Shown here in pieces: positions 22,635 through 35,465 of a stretch of 64,000 nucleotides of DNA (position 1 is its first letter; every line of letters begins with the position of its first letter). The position numbers and the translations under genes were made by a program. The notes beneath the pieces are model-generated. The model worked only from the letters and a program-made list of their open reading frames with translations. It had not been told where the DNA came from and made no database searches. The stretch is taken from contig NC_023759.2 in the NCBI RefSeq assembly GCF_000499845.2, positions 35,774,464 to 35,838,463 of the forward strand, in the 5' to 3' direction. This stretch comes from Phaseolus vulgaris. Lineage: Eukaryota > Streptophyta > Magnoliopsida > Fabales > Fabaceae.

Positions 22635-25600
22635 TTAAAAATAAAGTCTTCTCATATCCTTAACGAACTTGTCACAAATGGCATCATTTTGAGCCAAAAA
22701 CAGTTCAGCTGCTTCTCTACTATCAAAACTTCGCCCTTCAATAATGTAACTTCCCTCATCTTTCACAATGATTCCATGTTCACATGCCAAATCTAAGACC
22801 TCTGACTCATGGCAAAAGCCTCTTCCAAACTTGATACCCAGTTCAGCCCTTTTCGTTGCTGCAGGTGCTAGTTTATTTTTCACCACTTGCGCACAGATCA
22901 GAACACCTTCTACCTGAAGCACCAGATATCAAAAGAGAAAATGAAAACAAGACAAGAGAGGGTTTTAGGGAAAGAATGTGATAAATTGGGCAACTTTCCA
23001 TGTTACTAAACAGAAAAAAATACAAAAGTAACGGGCTAAAGGTGACAGGACTGAGAGTAAGAAGTCTTCCTCAAAAGAATAACATAAACTACCCAGTTGA
23101 TCATTTTATTTTATTTTTTTATCAGCACCCAGTTGGTCATAGTCCAACAGTACTTAAGAACTAACCTTATCCTCAGTTTTGATCAATCTCATTCTTGAAA
23201 GTCTCAAACGAACAGCTGCATAGAATCTCAAAGCATTTCCACCACAAGTGACTTCTTCCACAGATCCATATTCCTTAACTGATTTTGAACCCAATCTAAT
23301 CTGTACATGAAGACAATGCTGAATGATATATCTAATGGTTTGGTATATATATCTTACTAATTGACTTTTCAAACTACAAGGTGCACAAACGTTCAAGTAA
23401 TAAGACCTCAACCTGATTAATGAAAATAAGGAGAGTTTGAGAGTGAGATAATGAATAGTGAATTTTCCGCAGTGCTTGAGTCATCATTCGTGATTGATAA
23501 TCTCGATTGGTGCTAACTCCTAATTGATCAAGTTCACATTTGGGGACGAGGGCAGCAACCTGGAGTGACAAAATTATCTTATATGCATGTGAGTAAAACA
23601 AAGGATGAAATGTACTGGCATATCTAGAAACCATCTCATAATAACACTATTGTAACTGAATATTTTACAGTACTCAGATGCCCTCTTAGGAGTGACTTTC
23701 ATATTTCATTGTGTTTCATTTGTTTCCTGATGTTCATAAATTAGGAGTATAGTTTTAGTACAAATGGTAGTTAGGGTGTTTTGTATTTTAGATCACATCA
23801 ACTGTAGATTATTCATTGACTTATTCCCTCTTTTCCTTCTTCTCTACCTAAATCCTACAATTTGAACAAAATGATAGAAAGAAAAAACAGAAGGATCCAC
23901 ACAGCTAGTCTAAATTATTGGATGAAGGTTTGTTACTGCTGTAGCAAGACTCTCATGAGAGATTCGATGCAAATGAATTTCACAAAAATGCAGTTTTGCT
24001 AAACTAATGAGAATGTCTAACTTACATTGGAAGAGAGTTTTATTCTCCTTTTCTAAAATAATGCAGATTTTTTTCTTCTTTATTTTTACCTGGGGAAAAG
24101 ATACAAAAGAAACAGGAGAAAAGAGAAAACAAAATGCAGACTTTAAGACTAGCTTAACATGCGTTATGAGAATAACAATCAATATGGTTACGATTGAAAG
24201 CAATCTAAATCCACCCTACTGGAACAAATCCTCTTGCAATATAATAGGTGTTAAAGAAAAAACACAGTAACTTACACTATCAATCACAATCACATCTACA
24301 GCTCCACTTTTTGTTAATGTATCAACCATGCTTAACAAATTTTCAGCACAATCAGGATGTGATACGAGAAGGTTTTCAGTATTTACGCCTATGGATTCCA
24401 CAAGTGAGAAGTCTAGAGCATTTTCTACATCAAGATATGCGCAATATCCTGCCAACAGAATAAATGGAAGCTATCAAATTGACACAAGCTACACAGCACA
24501 ATCCAACAGTAATAGGGCATAAGAGTATGACGGAACATCTTGCATGTGTCAATCGACAAGAAATACAACAAATTTGACTCAATATTTTGGTCAAAACAAG
24601 TAAAAGGAAATCACTTCTAGAAACAAATAGCTTAGGGCACTTCATGCATGTTCGCACTCCAGTATTGTTATGCCGAACTAATTCAATTAAGTATAAAAGC
24701 TTAGATCATCACCAAGAAACTAATCCACTCCCAACAGAAAGACTTGCACTTGCCTCCAACACATGTTACATATTTTATAAATTTTTCTTGCATAGCCTAC
24801 CTCCAAATTATTTGCTTAGTTTGAAATTCAAAAAAGATTATTCTTTTTGCTAAATTATTTTTCTATGCTTCACTTTTGAGGGTCCATGAAATGATATGAA
24901 GTCAATTATAGCAAAAAATAATTGATGACAGTTTACGTGCGAGCCCATAAGGATGTTCTTGTTTAGTGACAGAGAGCTCTCAAGCATCATTATTTTACCC
25001 TCCCTTAATTTTTTTTATCTGTCTACTTAATACTCTCAAGTAAGGATAAGGGCATGATTGAGAAATGGTAGCTAAGTCTCTTGAACTTCTAAGTGGACAG
25101 ATAAATAGAAAAAAAATCTTCCTACATTGGACAAAAACAAAATGGAGGGAATATAGTACAAATAAAATAATTTTCCATAGCTCCAAAAGTTCACTATTAT
25201 TGCGTAGATAAAAACTGATCATAATTCCTATCCCTATAAACCACATCAATAGTACTCCTAAGAAACTCAAACAGAAATCTCCATCAACAGACTGTTTTTC
25301 TCCGATAATATTAAATTACTAATTGAGAACTTATTAGATACTCGAAGAAGGTCTAAGAAGCTGAAATACTGATAAGTACCTCCAAGTTTTTGAGCTTCTT
25401 TAATAATTTGTAGAGCAAGTGTAGTCTTACCAGCTGCTTCTCGTCCATAAATTTCCACAATCCTACCCTAAAATGGTGAAATACAATATACGTTAGGAAA
25501 ATTGTGAATATGATGGAAAAAGAATCTTACACTAGAAGTAAGAATCATCATTTCCAGCCACGTCAGTAAAGTGCCCATCTGGAAAGGGTTGACCAACCAA

Positions 25601-27633
25601 AAACCATACTATTGATAGCTGACATATTTCAAACTTAAAGTGATCATCAATCATCCAATAGTTATGATGTGGGGAGTAAGAGTGAAAGTATATTTCAAAA
25701 ATAGAGAAGGGCTGCAATAGGAAAATAAATAGATGTTATTAGTCAGGTTCATGTGGTTTACTGCTTTACACAGCTGATAAATTCTGACAGTAAATAATGC
25801 TTAATAGTATCATTATAAGGCTTAAAGAAAAACTCCCTTCGGCTGCAAAAAGGTTTAAATTCTGAATCTTAACAGGTGTATCAAGAACAGAAAACTGAGA
25901 TGAAAGAGGGGAAAATAAAACCCTTTTAAGAGGTACTCTAAAAGGACCATCACAGCTCCATTGCGCTTAAATGCGGAGAATCAAAGCGCTTATAATCATA
26001 AACTTTCTAACTTGAGTAGAAAACACCCCCATACATAATATAAAATGAGTCCCTCTAAGTTTATCATACATAATTAACAACGGAAAGAGAAACCATTTTA
26101 AGCTCCTACCTTTGCAGATTAACAATGGGACGATGTTTAAGTAGGAAAGGGAACTAGTGGATGTGGAATATGACCCCTAGATTCCTTCTGAAATCAGAAT
26201 ATATCTATATATACTTAAATATCAATATTCAACACTTTTAGTAGCCAAACTTAAATATTGCAAAGATTTTTTTCCTCGCACTGGTTTCATACTAATATTG
26301 ACTAGTAAGTCCAGGCCATTTGAGGCCATCTAAAAATCAGATTAAAAGTAAATATATGTTTTAGTGCTACTGCTACACAAATTTCACTAGGTCAGCCACC
26401 AGCAAACTATGAGCACATAATACATATCCCCTTCTTATGTATGTAAACCACATTTTCCTTACATCAAACAATTGTCAAAACTTTAAAGAGGAACTGCACT
26501 AATCCTATTTCACCTTTGCCAATCCTCCTATTCCCAGAGCTAGGTCAAGCTTCAAGGAGCCTGTAGATATCACTTGAGCACGGCGTACACCAAAAAACTT
26601 CTGCAGAGACAACATAGATTCCTTGCTAAACTCACTAGCAAGCTGTGATACGGCCATGCAAAGTGCATTGGCTCTCTCTGCTGCTTTGACATCATCACGA
26701 GTCACATCACATTCTAAATCTGAAGCTTCAGCTGAAATGCTTCCAATGTTATTATTAACACATCAATTATTATAATTCTATTCTTAAAGATGAAATAGAT
26801 ACTTATATTCATACATTTATACCTACTCAAAAAGAGAAAGATGGCCACAGATAAAAGCCAATAAGAGTTATTGTCAAATAGACACACACAGGTACATTAG
26901 ATGACATGGAACTAATACCTGTGGAAGAAAGCGAACAGGCATTGATGCCAATTCTTGTCATCATTTCTCTACCTCCATTCTAGGTGAAAAAAAAGGCATA
27001 ATTTGTCACGAAAGGAGATGAAATGGTTTAGACAACACTCATTTGGGGGAAAGGGAAAAACATACGAACACAGTCTAGAGAGAAAGAAAGGAAAATAAAA
27101 TGCCAAAACCCATTAACATTTTGAAAGCACCCCAAATAAAAAACTCCTTAAGGCCATGTTTAGATAAGCTTCAAGGAAATAAACTTCTCCGACAAGCTAA
27201 AAGCTCATGCCTAAGTTAAAATCAGTCTTAGAGAAGTTAATACGACAGAACTTCCATAAATTAATAATGTAGAATCTAATAGTTCATCAGAGATATTCAC
27301 TTATGTAAAAGTTTTGCTCAAAATTGTTTTATCCTATCGGAAACTGAAATAATAACAATTCTTTGAATTACTAACATTAGAAGCACCCAGCTCTATTGAA
27401 CTATCAAACCAAATCCACAAATCTGTTCAACAGAGCATAACTACACTTCACATTCCCCTTCTAATTCAACATAGTACGTTACATGAAAAATAAAAACTTT
27501 AATAGACGAGAGTTAGCCCCTTTGATATTCAATAAGCACACGTTTATGTTCAGTCCATGGATAAGTTGTGGCAAGCAAAAATGTGAGTGAGAAGTTTTGG
27601 AAAAGGAAAATAAAACAATGATAATGAAAGTGT

Positions 27634-27688
<55 letters not shown>

Positions 27689-27766
27689 GACCTGGGAGAA
27701 GGGGGAGAGGAGAGAGGACGAGAGTAAACGCGTGGCGAAGAAACGGAGACGAGGCAAAAGAGTCAT
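22635..27766 (-). CDS. RECA3: Mitochondrial RecA-type recombinase (RecA homolog 3-like)
   Basis: Eukaryotic RecA of bacterial type, acting in organelle DNA recombination and repair. Eight exons on the minus strand: 27766-27692, 26979-26919, 26731-26514, 25467-25380, 24448-24276, 23559-23413, 23300-23166, 22913-22635; all introns are GT-AG and the phases fit. The product is 391 residues. Residues 1-25 are Arg/Ser/Leu-rich without acidic residues, as in a mitochondrial presequence. Walker A reads GREAAGKTT (126-134), Walker B VDVIVIDS (198-205), and EVTCGGNAL is conserved. The C-terminus ends DMRRLYF with no acidic tail, which fits RECA3 rather than RECA2. I chose the ATG at 27766 because the longer open frame would need a GTG start. 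The exon 3 acceptor at 26732 is set by frame: the AG at 26740 would give a stop. The RECA3 assignment over other organellar RecAs rests on remembered family features. Confidence 0.9.
27150..27265. mobile_element. Possible MITE in RECA3 intron 1
   Basis: The sequence starting 'ggccatgtttagataagctt' with internal 'aagctaaaagctcatgcc' and 'aagttaaaat' resembles the fold-back repeat at 29860-30085 and common legume MITEs starting GGCC-TGTTTGGATA. No clear target duplication was found. Confidence 0.35.
27637..27685. repeat. (GA)n microsatellite at the RECA3 intron 1 donor
   Basis: 49 bp of uninterrupted GA on the plus strand, so CT in the transcript. It starts six bases inside intron 1 after the 5' splice site (GTCCTC at 27691-27686), so array length sits right beside splicing signals. 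Confidence 0.9.
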
Positions 27767-28885
27767 TTTGATGAGACAACGGAGGCGCGTGGTGGCACTC
27801 ACCGCTTCATAAACATTTGAGACAGCACAACATGAAACCAGTTTTGCTCATGATGTTCTTCGATCCCACCTTCGCCATGAAAGAAAAAACCAAGGCTTTT
27901 TGGCGCTCTAAGTTAGCGAGAATTAACACAGAGAAAAAGGGTTTATACAAAGTTGGAATAAAACAACTAAAATCTCATCTATTTCCTTTTCACCTTTTTT
28001 TCTCAATTATTATACTTTTTTATTTCTCTTTTTCCAATACTTGTCCATCTGAAATTTGATATAGAAAAATAAAATAAAATAAAAAAATACATAAATACAA
28101 AATTATAAGTATTTCTGGTTTTTTTCCTTGTCAGAGTTGGAATGGAAACATGTTACATAACAACGTAAGATAGTCTTTCAACAAAGAAAAAGTGAAACGA
28201 AAGTACTTGTACTATGATTAAACTAAGACAATTTTTTTGTTGCTTTAATTTTAGACAAATATTATTAAAGTGAGTATAAAAAATAACACAAGTGACTTGT
28301 TTATTTAAATTATAATTTTATATTTGAGTAAACGACGGAAACATTATAATTAAACTAGTAATTTTAATTATACTTTTATATACCGACTAAGTGTTATAAA
28401 GCAAAAACTTTAAAAATATGTAATTATAAATTTTGTCATTCTAATTTTATATATTTTTTTAATTTCTGAATATTGAACTATGAAAGTAAAAAATAAAAAA
28501 TAAAAATAGTCATTTATTCTCATAATTTATAAACATTATTTTATCAATAGCAATGTAAATAAAAAGAAAAGACTTAAGCATTTTACGTGTGGTTATTTAA
28601 TAAGTAACTAAGTACTTTATATTGATTATTAACAATTGAATATATTAACAGAATAACTGTTCAATAATATTTTACTTCCAATATTAATAAATGAAATAAT
28701 TTATAGGAAAATGAATTGGTAAAGCAAAAAAAGTTATTTTGGTATCTAATGAAATAAATTTATGGAGGCAATGGCTCTTGGGTGGGTGGCGGAACCGTTG
28801 ACTGGTCTGTTTTTCACTCTCTTCTCAATAAATTCTAATTTGTGTTCTGCATCCAACCAAATCGAAGCCATTGACGAGAGCAAAC
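27767..28885. promoter_or_regulatory. Divergent intergenic region between RECA3 and FAX1
   Basis: About 1.1 kb separates the two start codons, which point away from each other. A GC-rich stretch at 27690-27920 covers the RECA3 5' end, and a pyrimidine-rich leader (28800-28885) precedes FAX1. No convincing TATA box is seen near either gene. On the minus strand a four-codon uORF (ATG AAG CGG TGA at 27810-27799) precedes RECA3. The middle (28020-28740) is AT-rich with nothing recognisable. Confidence 0.5.
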
Positions 28886-31800
28886 ATGGCTGCGGCTACT
28901 GCGATTTCTCAGCTTGGATGCTTCTCCGCCGTCCACCGTAGCATACACCTACGCCGCCGCTCGCTTCTATTCCCTTCCCCTCGCTCCAAGGTCTTTCTCC
29001 TCCTTTTCATTTCCAAATAGTTTATTTCCACCGTATCTGTATTAGGGTTCGTGTTAAGCACATTTGCGTTAATCAGGCTTGCGAATGTACTAGGTATTAC
29101 GTAGATCTAAAGCACCGCTTGCTAAATCATACGTTACCAAGGGAAGTTTGAAGTAGCAGTCGTTAAAAACTAACTTAAGCCTTGCTTCGACGGCTTTAAT
29201 GTCCAGTTAGACGTTGTGTTCTAATCGCAATTTTAGGTTCTTATTATGGATCGGCTCACTTTGCACATTTAGTGCGTGTTTGAATTAATTGGCTTGTTTT
29301 GGAAAAACAAATATTATTGTGTTTTGTTTGCGGCTTCTTGATGGTTACTTTAATGATTACTTCTTCTTAACCAGTCTTTTTCCAAACATGATTTAGCGTT
29401 GATGATGGTGCTTTCTGTTCATAGACTTGGTTTTCTGATTTTGTTGGTTTTAGTCATAGGAATTTTTGAATTTCTATTACTTCCAAACCGGATTACTGGA
29501 AAAAGAGAAGAAGCATTAACACAAAATCATTATACTTTGGAATTTGGTAGAAAAAAAAAGGCTGTTGTTATCATAGGCAATATTTTTTAATCACCGGAAA
29601 TTTTGGAAATTTAGTGACGAGTCTCTTTCACTTTATGTGGTTTTTATTTTTTTAATATGTATATATGACAGTTATAACTGTGTGTGTCCCACTCCATCAT
29701 ATCTATGATCCATGTTCCTCTTGTGTGACTTGTTTCCTTTTGGGGTATCACTCTCCCCTTCATTACCTTGCTTCCCTTCTACTATTGACTTTGTTGCTGC
29801 TTAGCGCACATAATCTACATCTTTCAAATTGGGCATGCATGACTACTTATATACAGTAGGCCTTATATGGATAAATTTTTCCATATAGAGGAGATGAAAA
29901 ATATGAAATAAGCTTTTTTCCATAAGGTAAAATTAGCTTATGCATAAGTTAAAATAAACTTTTGGAGAAGCAAAATAAAAGCGTTTCTACGAATTAGTTT
30001 ATGCGTAAACTAATTTTAACTTAAACTTATTTCATTTCTTTTCCTATAAGTGTTTATAAAGAAGTTTATTTAAAGCAAGGTCAGTGACGTGTTTTTCTGC
30101 AAGTACTGGATAGGAAAGCTTTATATGCTTGTATTGATATATGTAATTGTAGTGAGGATACAAAACTTAAAAAGCGCATATTAGGGTACTGGAAGTCAAT
30201 ATGATCAAGTATTCAAGTTGGCCTTATTAATGATATAATAGATTTGATGTTTCTCCACATTTAGGGAAAGTTATATTAAGTTTATGTGTTTGCACATATC
30301 TTTACTTTGATATTGCAAGACGTAGTACTAGACAATATGGACAGGCTTGAATAACTGCATAAATAATATATTTTTGTTAAATAAAAGTTTGCTAGAGCAA
30401 TTATTTGACATTGATACTGAACTGGAAGCATATCTCATTTAGTTATCAGTTGTTATGAGTCTGGAGAGGCATGACACAGATACTGCTGGGACTGATACCA
30501 AAAATACACTGAGTTATGCAGCTGATGTGTCAAAGCAGAACTCATATTCAACAAAAGAGGACCATGATACTGAAAAAACAGGGTTTGGACAGGCAATGCA
30601 AGAAAGTGTTGATCAACCAAAAAAGACTGCAAAAATTCATGACTTTTGTTTAGGAATTCCCTTTGGTAAGTGTTTCTTTGTGTAGTTAATTTGCATATTA
30701 GTTAAGTTATATGATGCGTTTCCCTTACTCTATGCTTGGTTGAAGGGAAATGGAGGCGTAGAGAGTTTTTTTTTTTATGTTATCCAATTAGATTTAGAAA
30801 CTTAGTGAAGAGTAGAAGAAATGGAAGATCTAAAATCCCTCCCTGCCTATGTTTGATACCCCTTCAATATTGGGGAGTTTTGGAGGAGAGGGAAGCTGGT
30901 TATAGTTTTTGGACTGTAGATGAATTGTCTCAAATTTATTTATTTCTCATCTCCTCCATTACTATTTATAAGGGTATGACAGTATAATATTCATATTTTC
31001 TCTTCCCCCTCTCTGGCAAACAATACAAGGTGGTCATTCCCTCCCTTCCCCTTCGCTACTTTGAACAAAATACATTATTAGTGTGGTGGATGGTGTTTGG
31101 TTTAATTGCTCTTTTATCCCCTTTAATTGTCAGTCTAAACAAAAAGAGAAAAAGTGACTCATTGGAATATTATTGACAAGTTAAGTCTGGCATACACTTG
31201 TGCATTTTTTGTTCCCTGAAAATTTCTAAGTAGTTAATGGCACTGTGTCTGCGGTAAAAATCAGGAGCAATTTCTGACCTTGCCTGACAAGAAACACTGA
31301 TGGAGAAGGTGCTTATTATCGCAGCAGGTGCTTACTATTGTCCATCCTACCATTTTTAAATTTCTGACCTTGCGTGACAAGAAACACTATAATTCCCCAC
31401 TTTTTTTTTCCAAAGTGTACAACTTTTAAGTCTCCCCGATTAAATCCCCCTTTCCTACGATAATGTGAAAACGTGAAGACTTTTTGTTTCCTCTTTTTCA
31501 ATATTTATGTGTATGATATAATATTTTTAAATATGCATATTGTTTTCCAAACTTTGCTATAGAGCCCATCCTACCATTTGCTATCCCACTATAGTGTTTG
31601 CGGGGCAGTTCCATGCTGCTATGAAAGATTGACTACTTAGGTTGAATTTGATAGAAAATGTTAGATTATCCCATTTATTAGGTCAGTCTAACTAACTATT
31701 GGCTGCTCATCATAGCTGAGTTCACTTCATCAATGAGGCAAAGCAGCTCAAGTTGGTTTCCAATCCCTATTTAAGACTTTGGTTTGACCATCTGAATCAA

Positions 31801-33511
31801 GATGATAAGAGAGCTCACCTTAAGTAATGTCCCTAAACCTAAAGAATTCTTACTAAGAATGGCTAATGAAAAAGGAATCAGTCACTAACCACAGACTTTT
31901 TAATACCGTTTAGCCTAACTGCATATCTTGAGAATAATTCAGTGACTTTGTCCATACCAGGAGTCTTAAGCAACCAAAACAGAGCTATATTGTCACTATA
32001 CCCTATCATCAACACAAATAGAATGGCTTTATAGCCTTTAATATTATGTAAACCCTAGAAATCTTAGTGTCTACTCAAATCTGTTTAGGAATCTCGAGTC
32101 TAATAGAGTCCAGCACGTGTAGTGAGTCTCATTTGTTCTTTTCACAGACATCACAGAACCTCACAAAGTCCTGGACATCTCTCTTGGCCAATCCAATAGA
32201 GATGGGAACAGAGCAGGTTTGACTTTGCCTGTCCTCTCTCCAACCAAGGCAGACTATTCGAGTTGACTTATACAATTTGACAATCTAGAATGTCATTTTC
32301 TTCTAGAATTATCAATTTAAACTGTTTATTAGGACCATGGTATAAGTATCATGATACGTATCGCACATACAATTTGACCCTCCCATGATACGACTCAATT
32401 GAATAATCGGTTTTGCTCCCATAATACAACTGTATCGTGCAAATTGTAAGAAGAATCACAAAACCGTTTTGTTTCGCATCGCGTGAAACAATGGGGATTT
32501 AAAAACCCTAAGTTCAAAATTTTACCCACACAAACCTCCTCTGCTACACGAACCTCTTCTTCTCTCCTCCAACAGCGACAACCATTTCGTGACAGCGGGA
32601 GGCGCGGTGCGGGAGACCATGGCAGTTTAAGCGGAAGACTATTCTGAACTGGATATATTATTTGCGGTTGGTTTCTTTGAGACCCGTGGCATAAAAAATA
32701 TGGAAATGTGTTACATTATTGCAGTACTGAAAGAAAACATATACCGTACTCTATTAGGAATTTATTCCCTTCCCTCTTAAAGTTGTTATATCTCGTCTTT
32801 ATCTTTTGTTGTAGGTGGATTTGTTTTAACGGGAGGGATTGTTGGGTTCCTTTTTTCACGGAGTCCTGGAACACTGGGCAGTGGTGTGCTCTTTGGTGGT
32901 GCTTTACTGTTCCTCAGCACCTTTAGCTTGAAGGTCTGGAGACAAGGAAAATCTAGTTTACCATTTATTCTAGGACAAGCAGGTGCGTGATTTAAGCAGC
33001 ATTAAGATAGTGCTGGTCTTGAAAGAAAAAGAGAGAAACTAAAAAGGCTGCAGCATAATCTTATTTGGATAATTGTTATTTACTATCTTGACTTGTTTCG
33101 TTATTTTACAGCATTGTCTGGGATTTTGATCTGGAAGAACTTCCAGAGTTACTCATTGGTAGTACATCGATTTTGACAAAACTGTTCTTATGTTGTGTCT
33201 CATTAAATTGCTGTACTTATTTGCTTTTCCGAATGCAGGCCAAGAAAATATTTCCAACTGGCTTTAGTGCTATTATAAGGTATCTCAATCCATTGTTTGT
33301 ATCCTATTTAATTACATACTTTGGTATTTGAAATTGATTGCTGTTCTTTAGCCCTTTGGGTGTTAGATTGTCTCAATTTCAATCTGATTCATTTTTTCTT
33401 GGGTAAATTTTTGTTTGCAGTTCTGCAATGCTCTGCTTTTATTTATATGTGCTTATCTCTGGAGGAAATCCCCCACCTAAGAAAATGAAGCCATCTGCCA
33501 GCACTGCATGA
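28886..33511 (+). CDS. FAX1: Fatty acid export protein, plastid inner envelope (Tmemb_14 family)
   Basis: FAX1-type proteins move free fatty acids out of plastids across the inner envelope. Six exons: 28886-28990, 30443-30665, 32815-32982, 33112-33158, 33239-33279, 33421-33511; GT-AG introns and matching phases give 224 residues, close to known FAX1 proteins. Residues 1-35 are Ser/Arg-rich with almost no acidic residues, a plastid transit peptide. A hydrophilic linker (36-100) is followed by HDFCLGIPFGG and four hydrophobic segments at about 112-123, 133-148, 160-173 and 190-208. The tail GGNPPPKKMKPSAS is typical of FAX1. The exon 2 acceptor was placed at TAG before 30443 because the later CAG breaks the frame. 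Intron 2 (2.1 kb) contains a gypsy fragment and intron 1 a MITE. FAX1 rather than another FAX paralog is a recognition call. Confidence 0.9.
29860..30085. mobile_element. Fold-back MITE in FAX1 intron 1
   Basis: The segment contains 'aattagcttatgcataagtt' on one side and 'aattagtttatgcgtaaact' on the other, in an inverted arrangement around a centre near 29970, with related outer ends. It resembles the repeat in RECA3 intron 1. Limits are approximate. Confidence 0.45.
31660..32260 (-). mobile_element. Decayed Ty3/gypsy integrase inside FAX1 intron 2
   Basis: Read on the minus strand, an H2C2-type integrase finger end (GLAKRDVQDFVRFCDVCEKNK split by position: AKRDVQDFV then CDVCEKN) lies near 32205-32130. 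Further along, near 31830-31760, the frame gives SYHLDSDGQTKVLNR, the relic of the conserved gypsy YHPQTDGQTE block. Several stops and shifts intervene. Order and spacing fit one integrase region. No LTRs were seen, so this is an internal fragment. Confidence 0.65.
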
Positions 33512-35290
33512 TGAGATAGTGAAGGTTATGTTATCCTATAAAATATGGGGATATAGTATCTTATTTTTCTAAGTTAAAAATAAGGCTGTAAGCTAATTTG
33601 GCCTTGTTGCTTTAGAAAATAGGTCAGCCAAGAGGTACAACTATTAGATTCGTAGGCATTTTGTGGAGTATATACAAATAATATGAAATTTTATGGAAAA
33701 GATTATTTGTTTGTTACAACTACGTAGTTTCGACACTTTACCTACATGGCACGTGCAATGAATAAAAATCCTGTAATTTAACTTGAGGCTAATATTTATG
33801 CCCAGTAGAAATATTTTCTTGCAAGCTTGAGGAAGAATAGGTCTTACTTTCGTGCTCAACCAAAGCATTTCTTTTATTGTCTTGTTACGTTTCTTTTCTT
33901 AAAATAACAAATTACTTAGTTAAGCAAACAAAATATGCAGACAAAAAAGAGCACATCAGTTGATAAGTTTTAAGATATTATATTTCCTACTTAATCATAA
34001 TTTTTCATTTAAGTATATTCATTTTACAATGAAACTATATATTTTCTGATTAGGTTGAATTTCACCCAACCGTTCAAAATACTCAATTTAAATTGTTTGA
34101 GTTGAATTGAATCGTTATATTTGCAATTGTCTTCGATATCTATCTTTGTCCATCCATCCTCAGTCCTAGAAATTGTTAAATAATTTAGGACTATAACTTA
34201 CTTATACGCATGGTTCTAAGCAATATTTGTATAACATATTCTTATATTTATCAAATTCATGTGAAAAAAAAAATTAATAACATTTAATATGTTGTATGTA
34301 AAGATTAACTAAAACTATAATGACTTAAGACTATCTAGTAATTTTTTGAATAGATGTTTTGAGAGGGTAGGCTCGTCTGGAAAAATATTAGAATTTTTTT
34401 GAGATTTTTCTTATAAATTCTCTAAAAAAAATTCAAAATAAATAAGTTTTCAGCAAAATATTATGTGGATTTTTAAAAGTTTTACTACATAAGTTTCATG
34501 AAACATAAAATGTTATAGTAGTGAAATTATTAGATAGTTCTTGATTATTTATTCTGTGATCACAATCAATATTAAGTGTTACGTATTTAACTTTTCAAAT
34601 TTTAGATAAAAAATTTAATAATACTCAATTACATGTTTCATAAATATTTATTTAAATCAAGAACAAATGGTGGTCTAAGATACCTAATAAATTCTGGATC
34701 ATATGATATTGAAGTATGTTGTTGTAATGTTTGTAACAAGAGTCAAACAAATGGATGATAAAAAAGTTCAAGTTAAAAACGGCAAAGAAATGCAATGGTA
34801 AAGGATTTCTAACTCAATTCAATGATGTTGATATCATAAAAGCCTATTTGAGAACATGATTTATCGTTGTTGTCATAACTTTCCTCGTCTTTTGTTTCTC
34901 TGTTGCCCCCTTTCCAGTAAAGTATTTCTCAATAGAAAACAGTCACCAATTGGCATCTTCTTCGTTATTGAATATCAAAAAGTCTTCGTCTCTAAATCTG
35001 AATTCAATAAATATTAGATTGAAAATGAAAGCAACAATCTTATAATTATAATTATTTGTTCTCACGGGAAATGGATCTGGAGCTCCCGAGGTCTCGAGAA
35101 TAAAAGACTCCTCTGAGTATAAAATGTTTAAAGTATAAAAAAAATCAATCTCAATCGCTTAAGTCAATAAAAAAATGTTTAAAATATAAAAAAAAAAAAT
35201 CAATCTCTAAGATTTTGGGATAAGAAAAATAAATTTGTAAGAAAATATTCAGAATAAAAAGTTGTTCCATTGAAGACACAAAATATCACT
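33512..35290. other. Intergenic DNA downstream of FAX1
   Basis: The first 250 bp should hold the FAX1 3' UTR (GAATAAAAAT near 33760 is a candidate poly(A) signal). Beyond it the sequence is AT-rich with no gene or recognisable transposon. Confidence 0.5.
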
Positions 35291-35299
35291 TTGATAGTT

Positions 35300-35465
35300 A
35301 ATTTTTTTTTAATTAATTAGATATAAATTTAGAAATTAGTTTATAATTTTTTTTAATAATAAAAATTATTTTTTGATATTAGTAATTTTTATAGATTTTA
35401 AAATAATATCTAATATTAATATACTAAATTATTATTTTTATTTATAAAATTAGTTTTTATTTAAA
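35300..35465. mobile_element. Degenerate CACTA-type MITE remnant
   Basis: Phrases such as 'ttttaaaataatatctaat' and 'aaaattagtttttattt' align in order with the right half of the MITEs at 1767 and 46167. Termini and target duplication are gone. Confidence 0.45.

Noticed and set aside
27479..27802. Longer RECA3 first exon starting at 27802 with a Leu-Ser repeat tail
   Set aside because: The start would be GTG, and the tail is the CT microsatellite of intron 1. ATG at 27766 with the donor at 27691 joins cleanly to exon 2.
27817..28059. 80-residue plus-strand ORF between RECA3 and FAX1
   Set aside because: It overlaps the RECA3 leader region in antisense and shows no domain; probably chance.
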